A stretch of 64,000 bases of DNA from Streptomyces griseoluteus. GTDB taxonomy: Bacteria; Actinomycetota; Actinomycetes; Streptomycetales; Streptomycetaceae. How positions within the stretch are numbered: the first letter of the stretch is position 1; every line of letters begins with the position of its first letter. Position numbers and translations under genes: made by a program. Below, piece by piece: positions 26,255 through 37,111 of the stretch. The notes beneath the pieces are model-generated. The model was not told the DNA's origin and searched no databases. It worked only from the letters and a program-made list of their open reading frames with translations. Where the stretch lies: positions 186,001 through 250,000 of the forward strand of contig NZ_SRRU01000001.1 in NCBI RefSeq assembly GCF_004784465.1, written 5' to 3'.

Positions 26255-26563
26255 GTGACGACCGCCAGCTCCAAGGTTGCCATCAAGCCGCTCGAGGACC
26301 GCATCGTGGTCCAGCCGCTGGACGCCGAGCAGACCACGGCCTCTGGCCTGGTCATTCCGGACACCGCGAAGGAGAAGCCCCAGGAGGGCGCCGTCCTCGC
26401 CGTCGGTCCGGGCCGCTTCGAGAACGGCGAGCGCCTGCCGCTCGACGTCAAGGTCGGTGACATCGTGCTGTACAGCAAGTACGGCGGCACCGAGGTGAAG
26501 TACAACGGCGACGAGTACCTCGTCCTCTCGGCCCGCGACGTTCTCGCGGTCATCGAGAAGTAG
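26255..26563 (+). CDS. groES: Co-chaperonin GroES
   Basis: Heptameric lid of the GroEL chaperonin. The 102-aa protein contains [21 protein letters not shown], the mobile loop [34 protein letters not shown] and the end [11 protein letters not shown] at 26255 has GGGAGG 7 nt upstream; the longer in-frame upstream extension has no homology. groEL1 follows after 117 bp. Two CIRCE operators control the pair. Confidence 0.97.
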   Translation: MTTASSKVAIKPLEDRIVVQPLDAEQTTASGLVIPDTAKEKPQEGAVLAVGPGRFENGERLPLDVKVGDIVLYSKYGGTEVKYNGDEYLVLSARDVLAVIEK

Positions 26564-28309
<1,746 letters not shown>

Positions 28310-28326
28310 CCCGACGTCACCTCACC

Positions 28327-28362
28327 CGAGGCCCGGCGCTCCCACGGGAACGCCGGGCCTCG
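28327..28362 (+). terminator. Terminator of groES-groEL1
   Basis: A perfect 12-bp stem CGAGGCCCGGCG/CGCCGGGCCTCG (28327-28338 with 28351-28362) and 12-nt loop begin 17 bp after the groEL1 stop. Confidence 0.8.
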
Positions 28363-28504
28363 GCGTTGTCGGACCCTTGGTCCTGCCTGCGCCGAGGCTC
28401 TCGACGGCGGCCGACGGCGCCGGGCACCCGGACGAGCGGAAACCGCGCGAACCGGGTGAGGCGGGAGCGGTCTTCTCGAGCTGATCCGCGCCGGCACGTC
28501 CCGG

Positions 28505-29155
28505 TCAGCTCAGGGCGCGGGTGAACAGGCGCTGTCCGGTGGGGTCGGTGACGACGAGACTCCAGGCCGTCCCGTCACCGTCGTCGCCGTCCCACCACGT
28601 GGCGAAGGCGTCCGCCAGTCCCCGCACGTCGGCCTTCGCGCTCCTGGCGGTGCAGGTGCAGGCGAGCTCGACGTCGTAGTCACGTGTGCCGAGGTGGACG
28701 AGGACCACTCGGCCGGCGTGCCGTGCCGACTGCTGTTCCCCGTGGGCCGCGGCCCAGGAGCGGAAACGCCGCAGCAGGTCCGGATCCGCTGCGCGGCGTG
28801 TCACGGGCCCGGTCGGCGGATGCCGGTCCGCTCCGCTGCCGGCTCCCTGCTTGCAGCCCAGCACCCAGGCCCCGCGGTCCTTGTCCACGACATCACGCGG
28901 CCGGGCGGTCAAGGACCGGCGCACGCAGCCTCCCCACACCACCGCACGGACCGCGCCCCCCTTGCCGTCGTCTTCGAAGATCCGTTTCCCCTCGCGCCAT
29001 CCCGCTTCGTACGCCGCCGTGTAGGCGGGTCCGACGGTGGCGTGCGACACGGAGGGCCCCGGCCGCGCGCTGCTGCTGCCGCAAGCAGTGATCAGGCCGA
29101 GGCACGCGGCCGCGGCGACGAGTCCGGCCGGCCTGGCCCGTGCGGGTGCGCGCAT
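28505..29155 (-). CDS. Putative lipoprotein of unknown function
   Basis: Unrecognised 216-aa precursor with a standard lipoprotein signal ending in LGLITACG (Cys about residue 25), then a Ser/Pro linker. The mature part has YTAAYEAGWREGKRIFEDDG, VVWGGCVRRS, WVLGCKQGAG and a second Cys pair in ELACTCTARS, so disulfides are possible. ATG at 29155 is preceded by GGGAGGAGA, a good ribosome binding site with a slightly long gap. It is transcribed toward groEL1 and ends 142 bp from its terminator. The 205-bp gap to the next gene upstream shows nothing recognisable beyond the promoter space. Confidence 0.75.
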   Translation of the reverse strand: MRAPARARPAGLVAAAACLGLITACGSSSARPGPSVSHATVGPAYTAAYEAGWREGKRIFEDDGKGGAVRAVVWGGCVRRSLTARPRDVVDKDRGAWVLGCKQGAGSGADRHPPTGPVTRRAADPDLLRRFRSWAAAHGEQQSARHAGRVVLVHLGTRDYDVELACTCTARSAKADVRGLADAFATWWDGDDGDGTAWSLVVTDPTGQRLFTRALS

Positions 29156-29360
29156 GTCCCCGTCTCTCCTCCCGATGGCATCAGCAAGGGGGAAGCGTGC
29201 GGCTGGGACGTGGCCCGGCCGTGGCAACCGCGATGGCGGACACCTCATGTCGACGGCCGCGCGGACCTGCTCCACACCCGCACGCCGGCGTCACCGGGCA
29301 GTTCACCCGTCGGTCCGTCACCGGCCGTCCCGTCTCCGACGGGAACGTGCGCCCCGTCGT

Positions 29361-30134
29361 TCACTGCGGCCCGTACTTGCGCCCCGTGCGCGCGCTGATT
29401 CCGCCGAGCAGGTTGCGGGGGGCGATCTTGGCGAGGCCCATGAGGGCCTTGTAGCGGGGGTCGGGGATGGAGACGGTCTTGTTGCGGGCGAGGTCGTTGA
29501 GCGCCTCGGCCACCAGTTTGTCGGCGTCGAGCCACATCCAGCCGGGGATGTTGTCCGTGCCCATGCCGGCCCGCTCGTGGAACTCGGTGCGGACGAAGCC
29601 GGGGCAGAGGGCCATCAGCCGGACCCCGCTGCCCGCGAGGTCCTTCGCCGCGCCCTGGGTGAACTGCACGACCCACGCCTTCGAGGCGCCGTACGTACCG
29701 CGCGGGACGAAGGCCGCCACCGAGGCGACGTTCACCACCCCGCCGCGCCCGCGCTCCCGCATCGCCTCCGCGGCCGCCGAGGTCAGCCGGAGCACCGCCT
29801 CGCAGTGGACCTTGAGCATGCGCAGCTCGTCGGCCATGGAGACGTCGAGATAGCGGCCCTTGTTGCCGAACCCGGCGTTGTTGACCAGCAGGTCGATCGG
29901 GTGCCGCCGGTCACCGAGCCGCTCGGCCACCGTCTCGATGCCCTTGTCCTCGGCGAGGTCGGCGGTCAGCACCTCCGCCTCGATGCCGTGCCGGTCGTGC
30001 AACTCGGTCGCCTGCTCGCGCAGCCGCGCCGTGTCGCGCGCCACCAGCACCAGGTCGTGCCCGTCCGCCGCCAGCCGCCGTGCGAACGCGGCGCCGATGC
30101 CCGCGGTCGATCCCGTAATCAGAGCCGTTGTCAT
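29361..30134 (-). CDS. Short-chain dehydrogenase/reductase (SDR)
   Basis: NAD(P)-dependent oxidoreductase with unknown substrate. The 257-aa protein has the Rossmann motif ALITGSTAGIGAAFARRLA, LLVNNAGFGNKG (NNAG), a Ser in NVASVAAFVPRGTYGASKAWV with catalytic YxxxK, and MALCPGFVRTEFHE. These are classical SDR features. TAGTCT lies exactly 6 nt before the ATG with no Shine-Dalgarno, indicating a leaderless transcript. It lies downstream of the MOSC gene on the same strand, separated by 53 bp, but probably has its own promoter. Confidence 0.9.
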   Translation of the reverse strand: MTTALITGSTAGIGAAFARRLAADGHDLVLVARDTARLREQATELHDRHGIEAEVLTADLAEDKGIETVAERLGDRRHPIDLLVNNAGFGNKGRYLDVSMADELRMLKVHCEAVLRLTSAAAEAMRERGRGGVVNVASVAAFVPRGTYGASKAWVVQFTQGAAKDLAGSGVRLMALCPGFVRTEFHERAGMGTDNIPGWMWLDADKLVAEALNDLARNKTVSIPDPRYKALMGLAKIAPRNLLGGISARTGRKYGPQ

Positions 30135-30187
30135 GGCCCAAGACTAGTGACCCGCGCCGACGGCCCCCGGCCTGTGGTGACGGCCGC

Positions 30188-30856
30188 TCAGCGTGCCTGG
30201 TCCGCCAGATACTTGCGGACCTGGGCGAGGACCTCGCCGTGCAGGGCGTCGCCCGCCGCGAGCAGCGAGGGCAGCAGCTCCCGCTCGGTGGTCACCGCGC
30301 GGAACTGCGTCGCCGCCGTCACCCCGTGGTCCGGCCGGTGCACGATCTCCACCGCGTCCCCCGCCCGTATCTCACCCGGCTCGATCACCCGCAGGTAGGC
30401 CCCCGTGACGGCCTTCCGGGTGAACCTCCTCACCCAGCCCGGCTCGGCCATATGGCCCTGGAACGTACGGCACGGAATCCGCCCCGACGTCACCTCCAGC
30501 ACCACCCCGGACCCGATCCGCCAGCGCTCCCCGATCAGCGCCCCGGAGACATCGAGCCCCTCGGTGGTCAGGTTCTCCCCGAAGAATCCGTTGGACAGGG
30601 ACCGGCCCAGCTCGCGCTCCCAGTCGTCCAGGTCCTCGCGCGCGAAGGCGTACACCGCCTGGTCGTCCCCGCCGTGATGGCGCAGCTCGCACACCGCGTC
30701 CCCGGCCAGCCCGCTGCCGCCGACCCCCTTCGGCCCCGGCGCCGCCACCCGCACCGGACCCTCGACGGGCCGCTTGTCGATGCCCGTCACCCCCTCGGCC
30801 TGATCGGTGTACGGCACGGCGCGGGGTCGCCCCAGGTTGACGGAGAGAAGCTTCAT
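30188..30856 (-). CDS. MOSC domain protein (YiiM-like)
   Basis: MOSC (molybdenum cofactor sulfurase C-terminal) domains bind Moco or related sulfur chemistry; YiiM-like members reduce N-hydroxylated substrates. The 222-aa protein has MKLLSVNLGRPRAVPY, QAVYAFAREDLDDWERELGR, NGFFGENLTTEGLDVSGA and ERWRIGSGVVLEVTSGRIPCRTF with the conserved Cys. ATG at 30856 is preceded by TACCGT with a 6-nt gap, so it is probably leaderless; a longer frame to 30916 lacks homology. It is divergent from a LysR regulator across 80 bp, suggesting regulation by it. Confidence 0.88.
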   Translation of the reverse strand: MKLLSVNLGRPRAVPYTDQAEGVTGIDKRPVEGPVRVAAPGPKGVGGSGLAGDAVCELRHHGGDDQAVYAFAREDLDDWERELGRSLSNGFFGENLTTEGLDVSGALIGERWRIGSGVVLEVTSGRIPCRTFQGHMAEPGWVRRFTRKAVTGAYLRVIEPGEIRAGDAVEIVHRPDHGVTAATQFRAVTTERELLPSLLAAGDALHGEVLAQVRKYLADQAR

Positions 30857-30936
30857 GCGCGCACGGTACGTGACCAACGCCCAAAGCGTCGACGCGATAT
30901 CAGGACCCGATCCCAAGCACCGCTTATGCTCGAAGG

Positions 30937-31836
30937 GTGATCGAGGCCCGCCATCTCCGCGTCCTGCGCGCCGTCGCCGCCAGTGGTTCCTTCTCGGCGG
31001 CGGGGCGCGAACTGGGCTGCACCCAGCCGGCCGTCAGCCAGCAGATGAAGGCGCTGGAAGCCTCCGTCGGCACCCCGCTGCTGGTCCGGGGCGGCCGGGA
31101 GATGCGGCTGACCCAGGCCGGAGAAGCCCTGGTCAGGCACGCCTCCGGCATCCTCGCCGGGCTCACCGCCGCCGAGGAGGAGGTCGCCGCGATCGCGGGT
31201 CTGCGCGCGGGCCGGGTCCGGCTGGTCTCCTTCCCCAGCGGCACCTCCACCCTGGTCCCCACCGCGCTCGCCGCCCTGCGCGCGGCCCACCCCGGCACCC
31301 GCGTCTTTCTGGAGGAGGCCGAGCCGCCGAGGTCGGTCGAGCTGCTGCGCGAGGGCGACTGCGACGTGGCCCTCGCCTTCCGCTACCAGGGCGCTCCGGC
31401 CACCGAGGAGTGGGACGACCTGGTGATACGACGGCTGCTGACGGACCGTCTGGTCGCCCTGGTCCCGGAGCGGCACCGGCTCGCGGGCGCGGAGTCCGTC
31501 GCCATCGGAGAGCTGGCCGAGGAGCCCTGGATCGCTGGCTGCCCGCGCTGCCGGGGCCAGCTCGTGCAGGTCTGCGAGGGCGCCGGGTTCAGCCCTCGCA
31601 TCGACTTCGCCACCGACGACTACCCGGCCGTGGCCGGCCTGGTCGGCGCCGGCCTGGGCGTGGCCGTGCTGCCCCAGCTCGCGGTGGAGTCGGTACGGCC
31701 CAGGGGAGTGCGCGTGGTCCGGCTGGAGCCCGCGGTACGACGGGAGATCGTCGCCCTCACCCTGCCCGACCTGGCCCAGGTCCCGGCCGTGGCCGCGACG
31801 CTGGAACAGCTCGGCCAAGCGGCCTCGCGGCCTTAG
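30937..31836 (+). CDS. LysR-family transcriptional regulator
   Basis: The 299-aa protein has the N-terminal winged HTH typical of LysR: IEARHLRVLRAVAASGSFSAA, then GCTQPAVSQQMKALEASVGTPLLVR. An effector-binding domain follows (RLVSFPSGTSTLVPTALAAL, GDCDVALAFRYQG, GLVGAGLGVAVLPQLA). GTG at 30937 is preceded by TATGCT with a 6-nt gap. LysR regulators commonly control the divergent neighbour, here the MOSC gene. The TAG stop abuts a MITE-like insertion whose flanking TA is part of the stop codon. Confidence 0.9.
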   Translation: MIEARHLRVLRAVAASGSFSAAGRELGCTQPAVSQQMKALEASVGTPLLVRGGREMRLTQAGEALVRHASGILAGLTAAEEEVAAIAGLRAGRVRLVSFPSGTSTLVPTALAALRAAHPGTRVFLEEAEPPRSVELLREGDCDVALAFRYQGAPATEEWDDLVIRRLLTDRLVALVPERHRLAGAESVAIGELAEEPWIAGCPRCRGQLVQVCEGAGFSPRIDFATDDYPAVAGLVGAGLGVAVLPQLAVESVRPRGVRVVRLEPAVRREIVALTLPDLAQVPAVAATLEQLGQAASRP

Positions 31837-32086
31837 GGCCTGTCCGGCGGATCAGGGTGCGGGGAGGCAGCGGTGCCGATCGTCCCAGGTGAGCGGGGTC
31901 TGGGGCGTCCAGGTGCAAGGCGGAGGAGGGAGTGGACGCGGTGGGGGTGCCCCCGCGCGAGCGCGGCCGAGCGTGGGGGAGTCGGGGAGTGGCGACAACG
32001 CCGCTGGGGGTCCCCCCTGCTCGCAGAGCTTGGGGGAGGGCGTGCCAGACCCCGCGTCCGCGCCATGATCCGCCGGACAGGCCCTA
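31834..32086 (+). mobile_element. MITE-like non-autonomous element with 21-bp terminal inverted repeats
   Basis: The first 21 bases (31834-31854, starting TAGGGCCTGTCC) are the exact reverse complement of 32066-32086. The 253-bp element encodes no transposase. Terminal TA on both sides suggests a TA target duplication as in IS630/Tc1-type elements. The interior carries G-run/C-run hairpins (around 31946-31980 and 32010-32038). The element begins at the stop codon of the LysR gene; the pre-insertion site would still have kept a TAG stop. Similar repeats are common between genes in Streptomyces, from general recollection. Confidence 0.7.
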
Positions 32087-32241
32087 GGGGCCTGTCTCGT
32101 CGACCAGGCCGGGTTCGCGTTGTCCGGCCTCGCCTCGCGGGCCTCATCGGGAGCGCCCATGCTGGGACAAGAGGGCGCCGTCGTTTCGGGATTCGTCCTT
32201 CCCGAAGGCCGGGCGAGGGCGCCTGAGAGGAGGAGGAAGGC

Positions 32242-32448
32242 ATGCGTGTACGCAGAATCCTGGCCCTCGTCCTGGCCACGGCAGCCTTTGCCGGTGTGAG
32301 CGCCGTCGGCGCTGTCAGCGCCGGGGCCGCCTCGTCTCCGAGCATCTCCAGAGACGACTGCGTGGCCGCCGGCGGACAGATCGTTTCCCGCGCCTACGCC
32401 GGCGAGGCCTGCGCGCTGCCCAGCGGCATCACACCGGCGATCACCTGA
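32242..32448 (+). CDS. Small secreted hypothetical protein
   Basis: The 68-aa precursor starts MRVRRILALVLATAAFAG with a basic n-region and hydrophobic core, and a probable signal peptidase I site after VSAGAAS. The short mature part has two Cys (RDDCVAAGG and GEACALPSG), compatible with one disulfide. GAGGAGGAAGG directly upstream is a strong ribosome binding site. No family is recognised. It lies between the MITE and the whiD gene; the 275 bp after it hold no gene I can support. Confidence 0.75.
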   Translation: MRVRRILALVLATAAFAGVSAVGAVSAGAASSPSISRDDCVAAGGQIVSRAYAGEACALPSGITPAIT

Positions 32449-32723
32449 CCGCGCGGACCCCGGGCACCTCACCACGCTCGCCCGCGACGGAGTTCGTAAA
32501 CCCCGGCCCACCGTGGGCCTTTCGGGCCGACCCGGACGGAGCGGGCCCGAAGCGCCGGCCCGGCTGCTGAGCCGGTCCCGGCCGCGCGCGGCAGCGCCCC
32601 GCGGCGCCTGGCTGCGGGGGGCGAGCGGCGGCGGTGTGGTCACGGCGCGGGTGAGGCCGGGTAAAGCCAGGCACGGCTGAGGGGCACGCGGCTGCGTGCC
32701 CTGACGGATGCAGAAACGTTCCT

Positions 32724-33047
32724 TCAGGCGTCGGAGCCGGGGCTCCCGCTGGTGGTGGACACCAGGCGGTTGCGCGCCCGGCCCATCAGCTCTTCGCGCT
32801 CGTCCTCGGTCAGCCCGCCCCACACGCCGTACGGCTCACGCACCGCCAGCGCGTGGGCCGCGCACTGTGCTCGGACCGGGCACCGCATGCAGACCTCCTT
32901 GGCCGAGTTCTCACGTGCACTCCGCGCCGCACCGCGCTCGCCCTCCGGGTGGAAGAAGAGCGAGCTGTCCACCCCTCGGCAGGCTGCCAGCAACTGCCAG
33001 TCCCACAGGTCCGCGTTCGGTCCGGGAAGGCGGGAGAAATCTGCCAT
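32724..33047 (-). CDS. whiD: WhiB-family iron-sulfur regulator WhiD
   Basis: Wbl transcription factor with an oxygen- and NO-sensitive 4Fe-4S cluster, required for late sporulation in S. coelicolor. The 107-aa protein has the four cluster cysteines (Cys23, then Cys53, Cys56, Cys62 in EVCMRCPVRAQC), the G(V/I)WGG turn in PYGVWGGLTEDE, and a basic ARNRL tail. The N-terminus MADFSRLPGPNADLWDWQ and position next to bldM identify it as WhiD. Wbl proteins usually act through region 4 of the principal sigma factor. A 381-bp divergent promoter region separates it from bldM. Confidence 0.93.
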   Translation of the reverse strand: MADFSRLPGPNADLWDWQLLAACRGVDSSLFFHPEGERGAARSARENSAKEVCMRCPVRAQCAAHALAVREPYGVWGGLTEDEREELMGRARNRLVSTTSGSPGSDA

Positions 33048-33276
33048 TACGTGACCCCTTGTAGCCGTTCTGAGCGGATACCGTGCCTTCGACCGTACAT
33101 CCCCGGTCTAAGGAGATGAAAATATGACTCATTGCGAATCTAGCCTCAGACACTGGCAAACGGGACCAAAAGCGACTAAATGGGGCACATGTTGTGCGGA
33201 AAACCTGCGGGTCCGTCGCGCGTGACGGACCCGTGTCCGACCCCTCACGTAGAGTGCCGAAGTCAGTACGCCGACC

Positions 33277-33304
33277 CGTAACTCTTTCGGGTGACCGTCG
33301 TTGA
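33277..33304 (+). promoter_or_regulatory. Sigma-BldN promoter of bldM
   Basis: CGTAAC (33277-33282), a 16-bp spacer and CGTTGA (33299-33304) reproduce the -35/-10 pair known for the sigma-BldN-dependent bldM p1 promoter. The expected start is near 33311, giving a leader of about 118 nt. The rest of the 33048-33428 gap should hold the whiD promoter. Confidence 0.85.
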
Positions 33305-33428
33305 GAGTGCGGAGGCGGTTGAAAACACAAGTGCTCGGGCAGGCGTCCGAGACGGTCGACCGCACAGGTGACGATTCCGTACCAGCCTGGAGGCTCAAGG
33401 TGACGCGCATCAGCTCCGGAGGGCGGTC

Positions 33429-34040
33429 ATGACTTCCGTCCTCGTCTGCGACGACTCCCCGCTTGCCCGAGAGGCGCTTCGCCGCGCGGTTGCGACCGTG
33501 CCCGGCGTCGAGCGCGTGACGACGGCTGCCAACGGCGAGGAAGTCCTCCGCCGCTGGGGCGCCGACCGCTCCGACCTCATTCTCATGGACGTACGCATGC
33601 CCGGACTGGGCGGCGTCGAGACCGTGCGCCGTCTGCTGTCCGCCGATCCGGGCGCGCGCATCATCATGCTGACCGTCGCCGAGGACCTCGACGGCGTCGC
33701 CCTCGCGGTCGCCGCGGGTGCGCGGGGGTACCTGCACAAGGACGCCTCCCGCGCCGAGCTGCGCGCGACGGTGACGCAGGCCCTCGCCGACCCGACCTGG
33801 CGGCTGGCCCCGCGCCGGCTGCGCTCGGCCGAGATGGGGGCGGCGCCCACGCTCACCGCGCGGGAGATCCAGGTGCTCGAGGGCATGAGTCACGGCCGCT
33901 CCAACGCGGAGATCGGCCGCGAGCTGTTCCTCTCCGAGGACACCGTCAAGACCCACGCCCGGCGCCTGTTCAAGAAGCTCGGCGCCTCGGACCGCGCCCA
34001 CGCGGTGGCACTCGGCTTCCGCTGGGGACTGGTCCGGTAA
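33429..34040 (+). CDS. bldM: Developmental response regulator BldM
   Basis: Orphan NarL-type response regulator that activates aerial growth and sporulation genes. The 203-aa protein has a receiver domain (VLVCDDSPLAREALRRAV, phosphoacceptor-like Asp54 in LILMDVRMPG, GARGYLHKDAS) and a LuxR-type HTH (LTAREIQVLEGMSHGRSNAE, EDTVKTHARRLFKKLG). Regulation in S. coelicolor does not need phosphorylation and involves BldM homodimers or BldM-WhiI heterodimers. ATG at 33429 has GGAGG 6 nt upstream. Its position between whiD and the sigma factor gene is conserved. Confidence 0.96.
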   Translation: MTSVLVCDDSPLAREALRRAVATVPGVERVTTAANGEEVLRRWGADRSDLILMDVRMPGLGGVETVRRLLSADPGARIIMLTVAEDLDGVALAVAAGARGYLHKDASRAELRATVTQALADPTWRLAPRRLRSAEMGAAPTLTAREIQVLEGMSHGRSNAEIGRELFLSEDTVKTHARRLFKKLGASDRAHAVALGFRWGLVR

Positions 34041-34656
34041 CGCATGCGCGGCCGCTGCGCCCGGCCTTGGCCTCGGGGTTCTCGGCGGGCGTCGGAGGAG
34101 GTGGGCGCGCGCGGGAGGCCGGCTCCGGCGACGGTGCTTGCCGCGGGCGGGCGCCGCGTGGTGCCGGTCTCGGCCGGTGCCGCGGGGCCTCGACGGTCCG
34201 GCTCGCCGTGGGCGCCGGCGGTGGATTCGGCATCCGCAGATGCCGGGGGCGCGCTCGTGGTCGGCGGCGGGATGGCCGCCGGGCCCGGGCCGAGCCCGGT
34301 CTTCGGCGGTGCACCGCGCGGAGGCGGCCGGGCCGGCTCGGGCGCTTCGCGTCGGTGTCGCCGTGCGGGGCCGGGCGCCGGTGGCGCTCTTGGTCCGCGC
34401 GGCCCGCTGGACCCGCCGTCGGCCGACGGCGGTACCAGCCCGTCGGGGCTGAGCCGCTTCACCGGTGACACCGCTGCTCACCGGCACCCCCGTCCCCACC
34501 CCGCCGGCGGCGGGCGTGGCGGAATCGAACCCGTTCGCGCCCCGCGAGGGACCGCGTGCTGCTTGTTTCGGTGGGGATGCCGCATCCTTGAGGTGTGGAG
34601 TCTCTCGGGGACGAGTCGAGCGAGCGGAAAACGAGCGGAAGGGGAGGGCGCAGGAG
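34041..34656 (+). other. Gene-free 616-bp region upstream of the ECF sigma gene
   Basis: Very GC-rich with several overlapping open frames on both strands. None has a start with a good ribosome binding site, family motif or consistent third-position bias; one minus-strand frame is moderately GC3-rich but low-complexity (Pro/Ala/Arg). The promoter of the sigma factor gene is expected here. I see no clear hairpin or tRNA. Confidence 0.4.
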
Positions 34657-35334
34657 ATGAGTGCCGGCGCACCTGCTCATAACGCTTCGGTGCACAACCA
34701 CGAACGCGATGCCACGGACCGGTCGGCCGCAAGGCACCATGGACCGATGCGCGACGACGAGGCGGGCACGGCCCCCGGGCCGATCGGCCCCCTGGTGCAT
34801 CGTGCCGTCGACGGGGACGAGCAGGCCACGCACGACCTGCTCGCACACGTCCACCCCCTCGCCCTGCGCTACTGCCGCACCCGCCTGTCCCGGCTGCCCG
34901 GCGACGCCCGCCACTTCGTGGAGGACCTCGCGCAGGAGGTCTGCGTGGCGGTGCTGCTCGCCCTGCCGCGCTACCGCGACACCGGCCGCCCCTTCGAGGC
35001 GTTCGTCTTCGCCATCGCCTCCCACAAGGTGGCCGACCTCCAGCGCGCCGCGATGCGCCACCCCGGCTCCACCGCCGTCCCCTCGGACGAGATGCCGGAG
35101 CGGCCCGACGACTCCCTGGGCCCCGAGGAGCGCGCCCTGCTCAGCTCCGACGCCGCCTGGGCGAAGAAGCTGCTGGCCAACCTCCCCGAGAACCAGCGCG
35201 AACTGCTGCTGCTCCGGATCGCCGTGGGCTTGACCGCGGAGGAGACAGGGCAGATGTTGGGAATGTCACCAGGAGCGGTCCGCGTGGCCCAGCATCGCGC
35301 GCTGAGCCGCCTGCGCGCCCTGGCCGAGCAGTAG
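34657..35334 (+). CDS. shbA: ECF-type RNA polymerase sigma factor (ShbA/SigD family)
   Basis: Alternative sigma factor. In other streptomycetes the orthologue at this position drives transcription of hrdB, the principal sigma gene; the mycobacterial syntenic equivalent is SigD. The 225-aa protein has an N-terminal extension of about 45 residues, sigma region 2 ([57 protein letters not shown]) and region 4 ([40 protein letters not shown]). ATG at 34657 is preceded by GGGGAGGG at 8-9 nt; an in-frame upstream extension is less likely. No anti-sigma gene is evident beside it. guaB2 follows after 132 bp. Confidence 0.88.
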   Translation: MSAGAPAHNASVHNHERDATDRSAARHHGPMRDDEAGTAPGPIGPLVHRAVDGDEQATHDLLAHVHPLALRYCRTRLSRLPGDARHFVEDLAQEVCVAVLLALPRYRDTGRPFEAFVFAIASHKVADLQRAAMRHPGSTAVPSDEMPERPDDSLGPEERALLSSDAAWAKKLLANLPENQRELLLLRIAVGLTAEETGQMLGMSPGAVRVAQHRALSRLRALAEQ

Positions 35335-35424
35335 CCCACGAGGCCACCTACCCAAATTCGTACGAACATACGAAGCCTGAAGCGCCCCCGTAGCGTGGAA
35401 TTTGCTCACGACGCTTCCCGTTAG

Positions 35425-36975
<1,551 letters not shown>

Positions 36976-37003
36976 CGCACGCGCACGCGTGCCGGTCGTG
37001 ACG

Positions 37004-37034
37004 AGGGCGGTCCCGGAGCATCCGGGACCGCCCT
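37004..37034 (+). terminator. Terminator between guaB2 and guaB3
   Basis: A perfect 14-bp stem AGGGCGGTCCCGGA (37004-37017) with its reverse complement (37021-37034) and a 3-nt loop, 28 bp after the guaB2 stop, followed by CCGCTT. Confidence 0.75.
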
Positions 37035-37111
37035 CCGCTTCGCCGGGACGGCCATCGGCGGCCCGGTCGGGGATACTGGAAGACGCTGTAAGCATCAGGG
37101 AAAGGCATGAC

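Noticed and set aside
33129..34499. Minus-strand frames over bldM and the gap after it, including one starting at GTG 34471
   Set aside because: Mostly antisense to bldM; the remaining part is Pro/Ala/Arg-rich without a ribosome binding site or motif.
34044..34682. Plus-strand frame of 212 codons before the sigma gene
   Set aside because: Mixed third-position composition, no ribosome binding site, overlaps the sigma gene start in a different frame.
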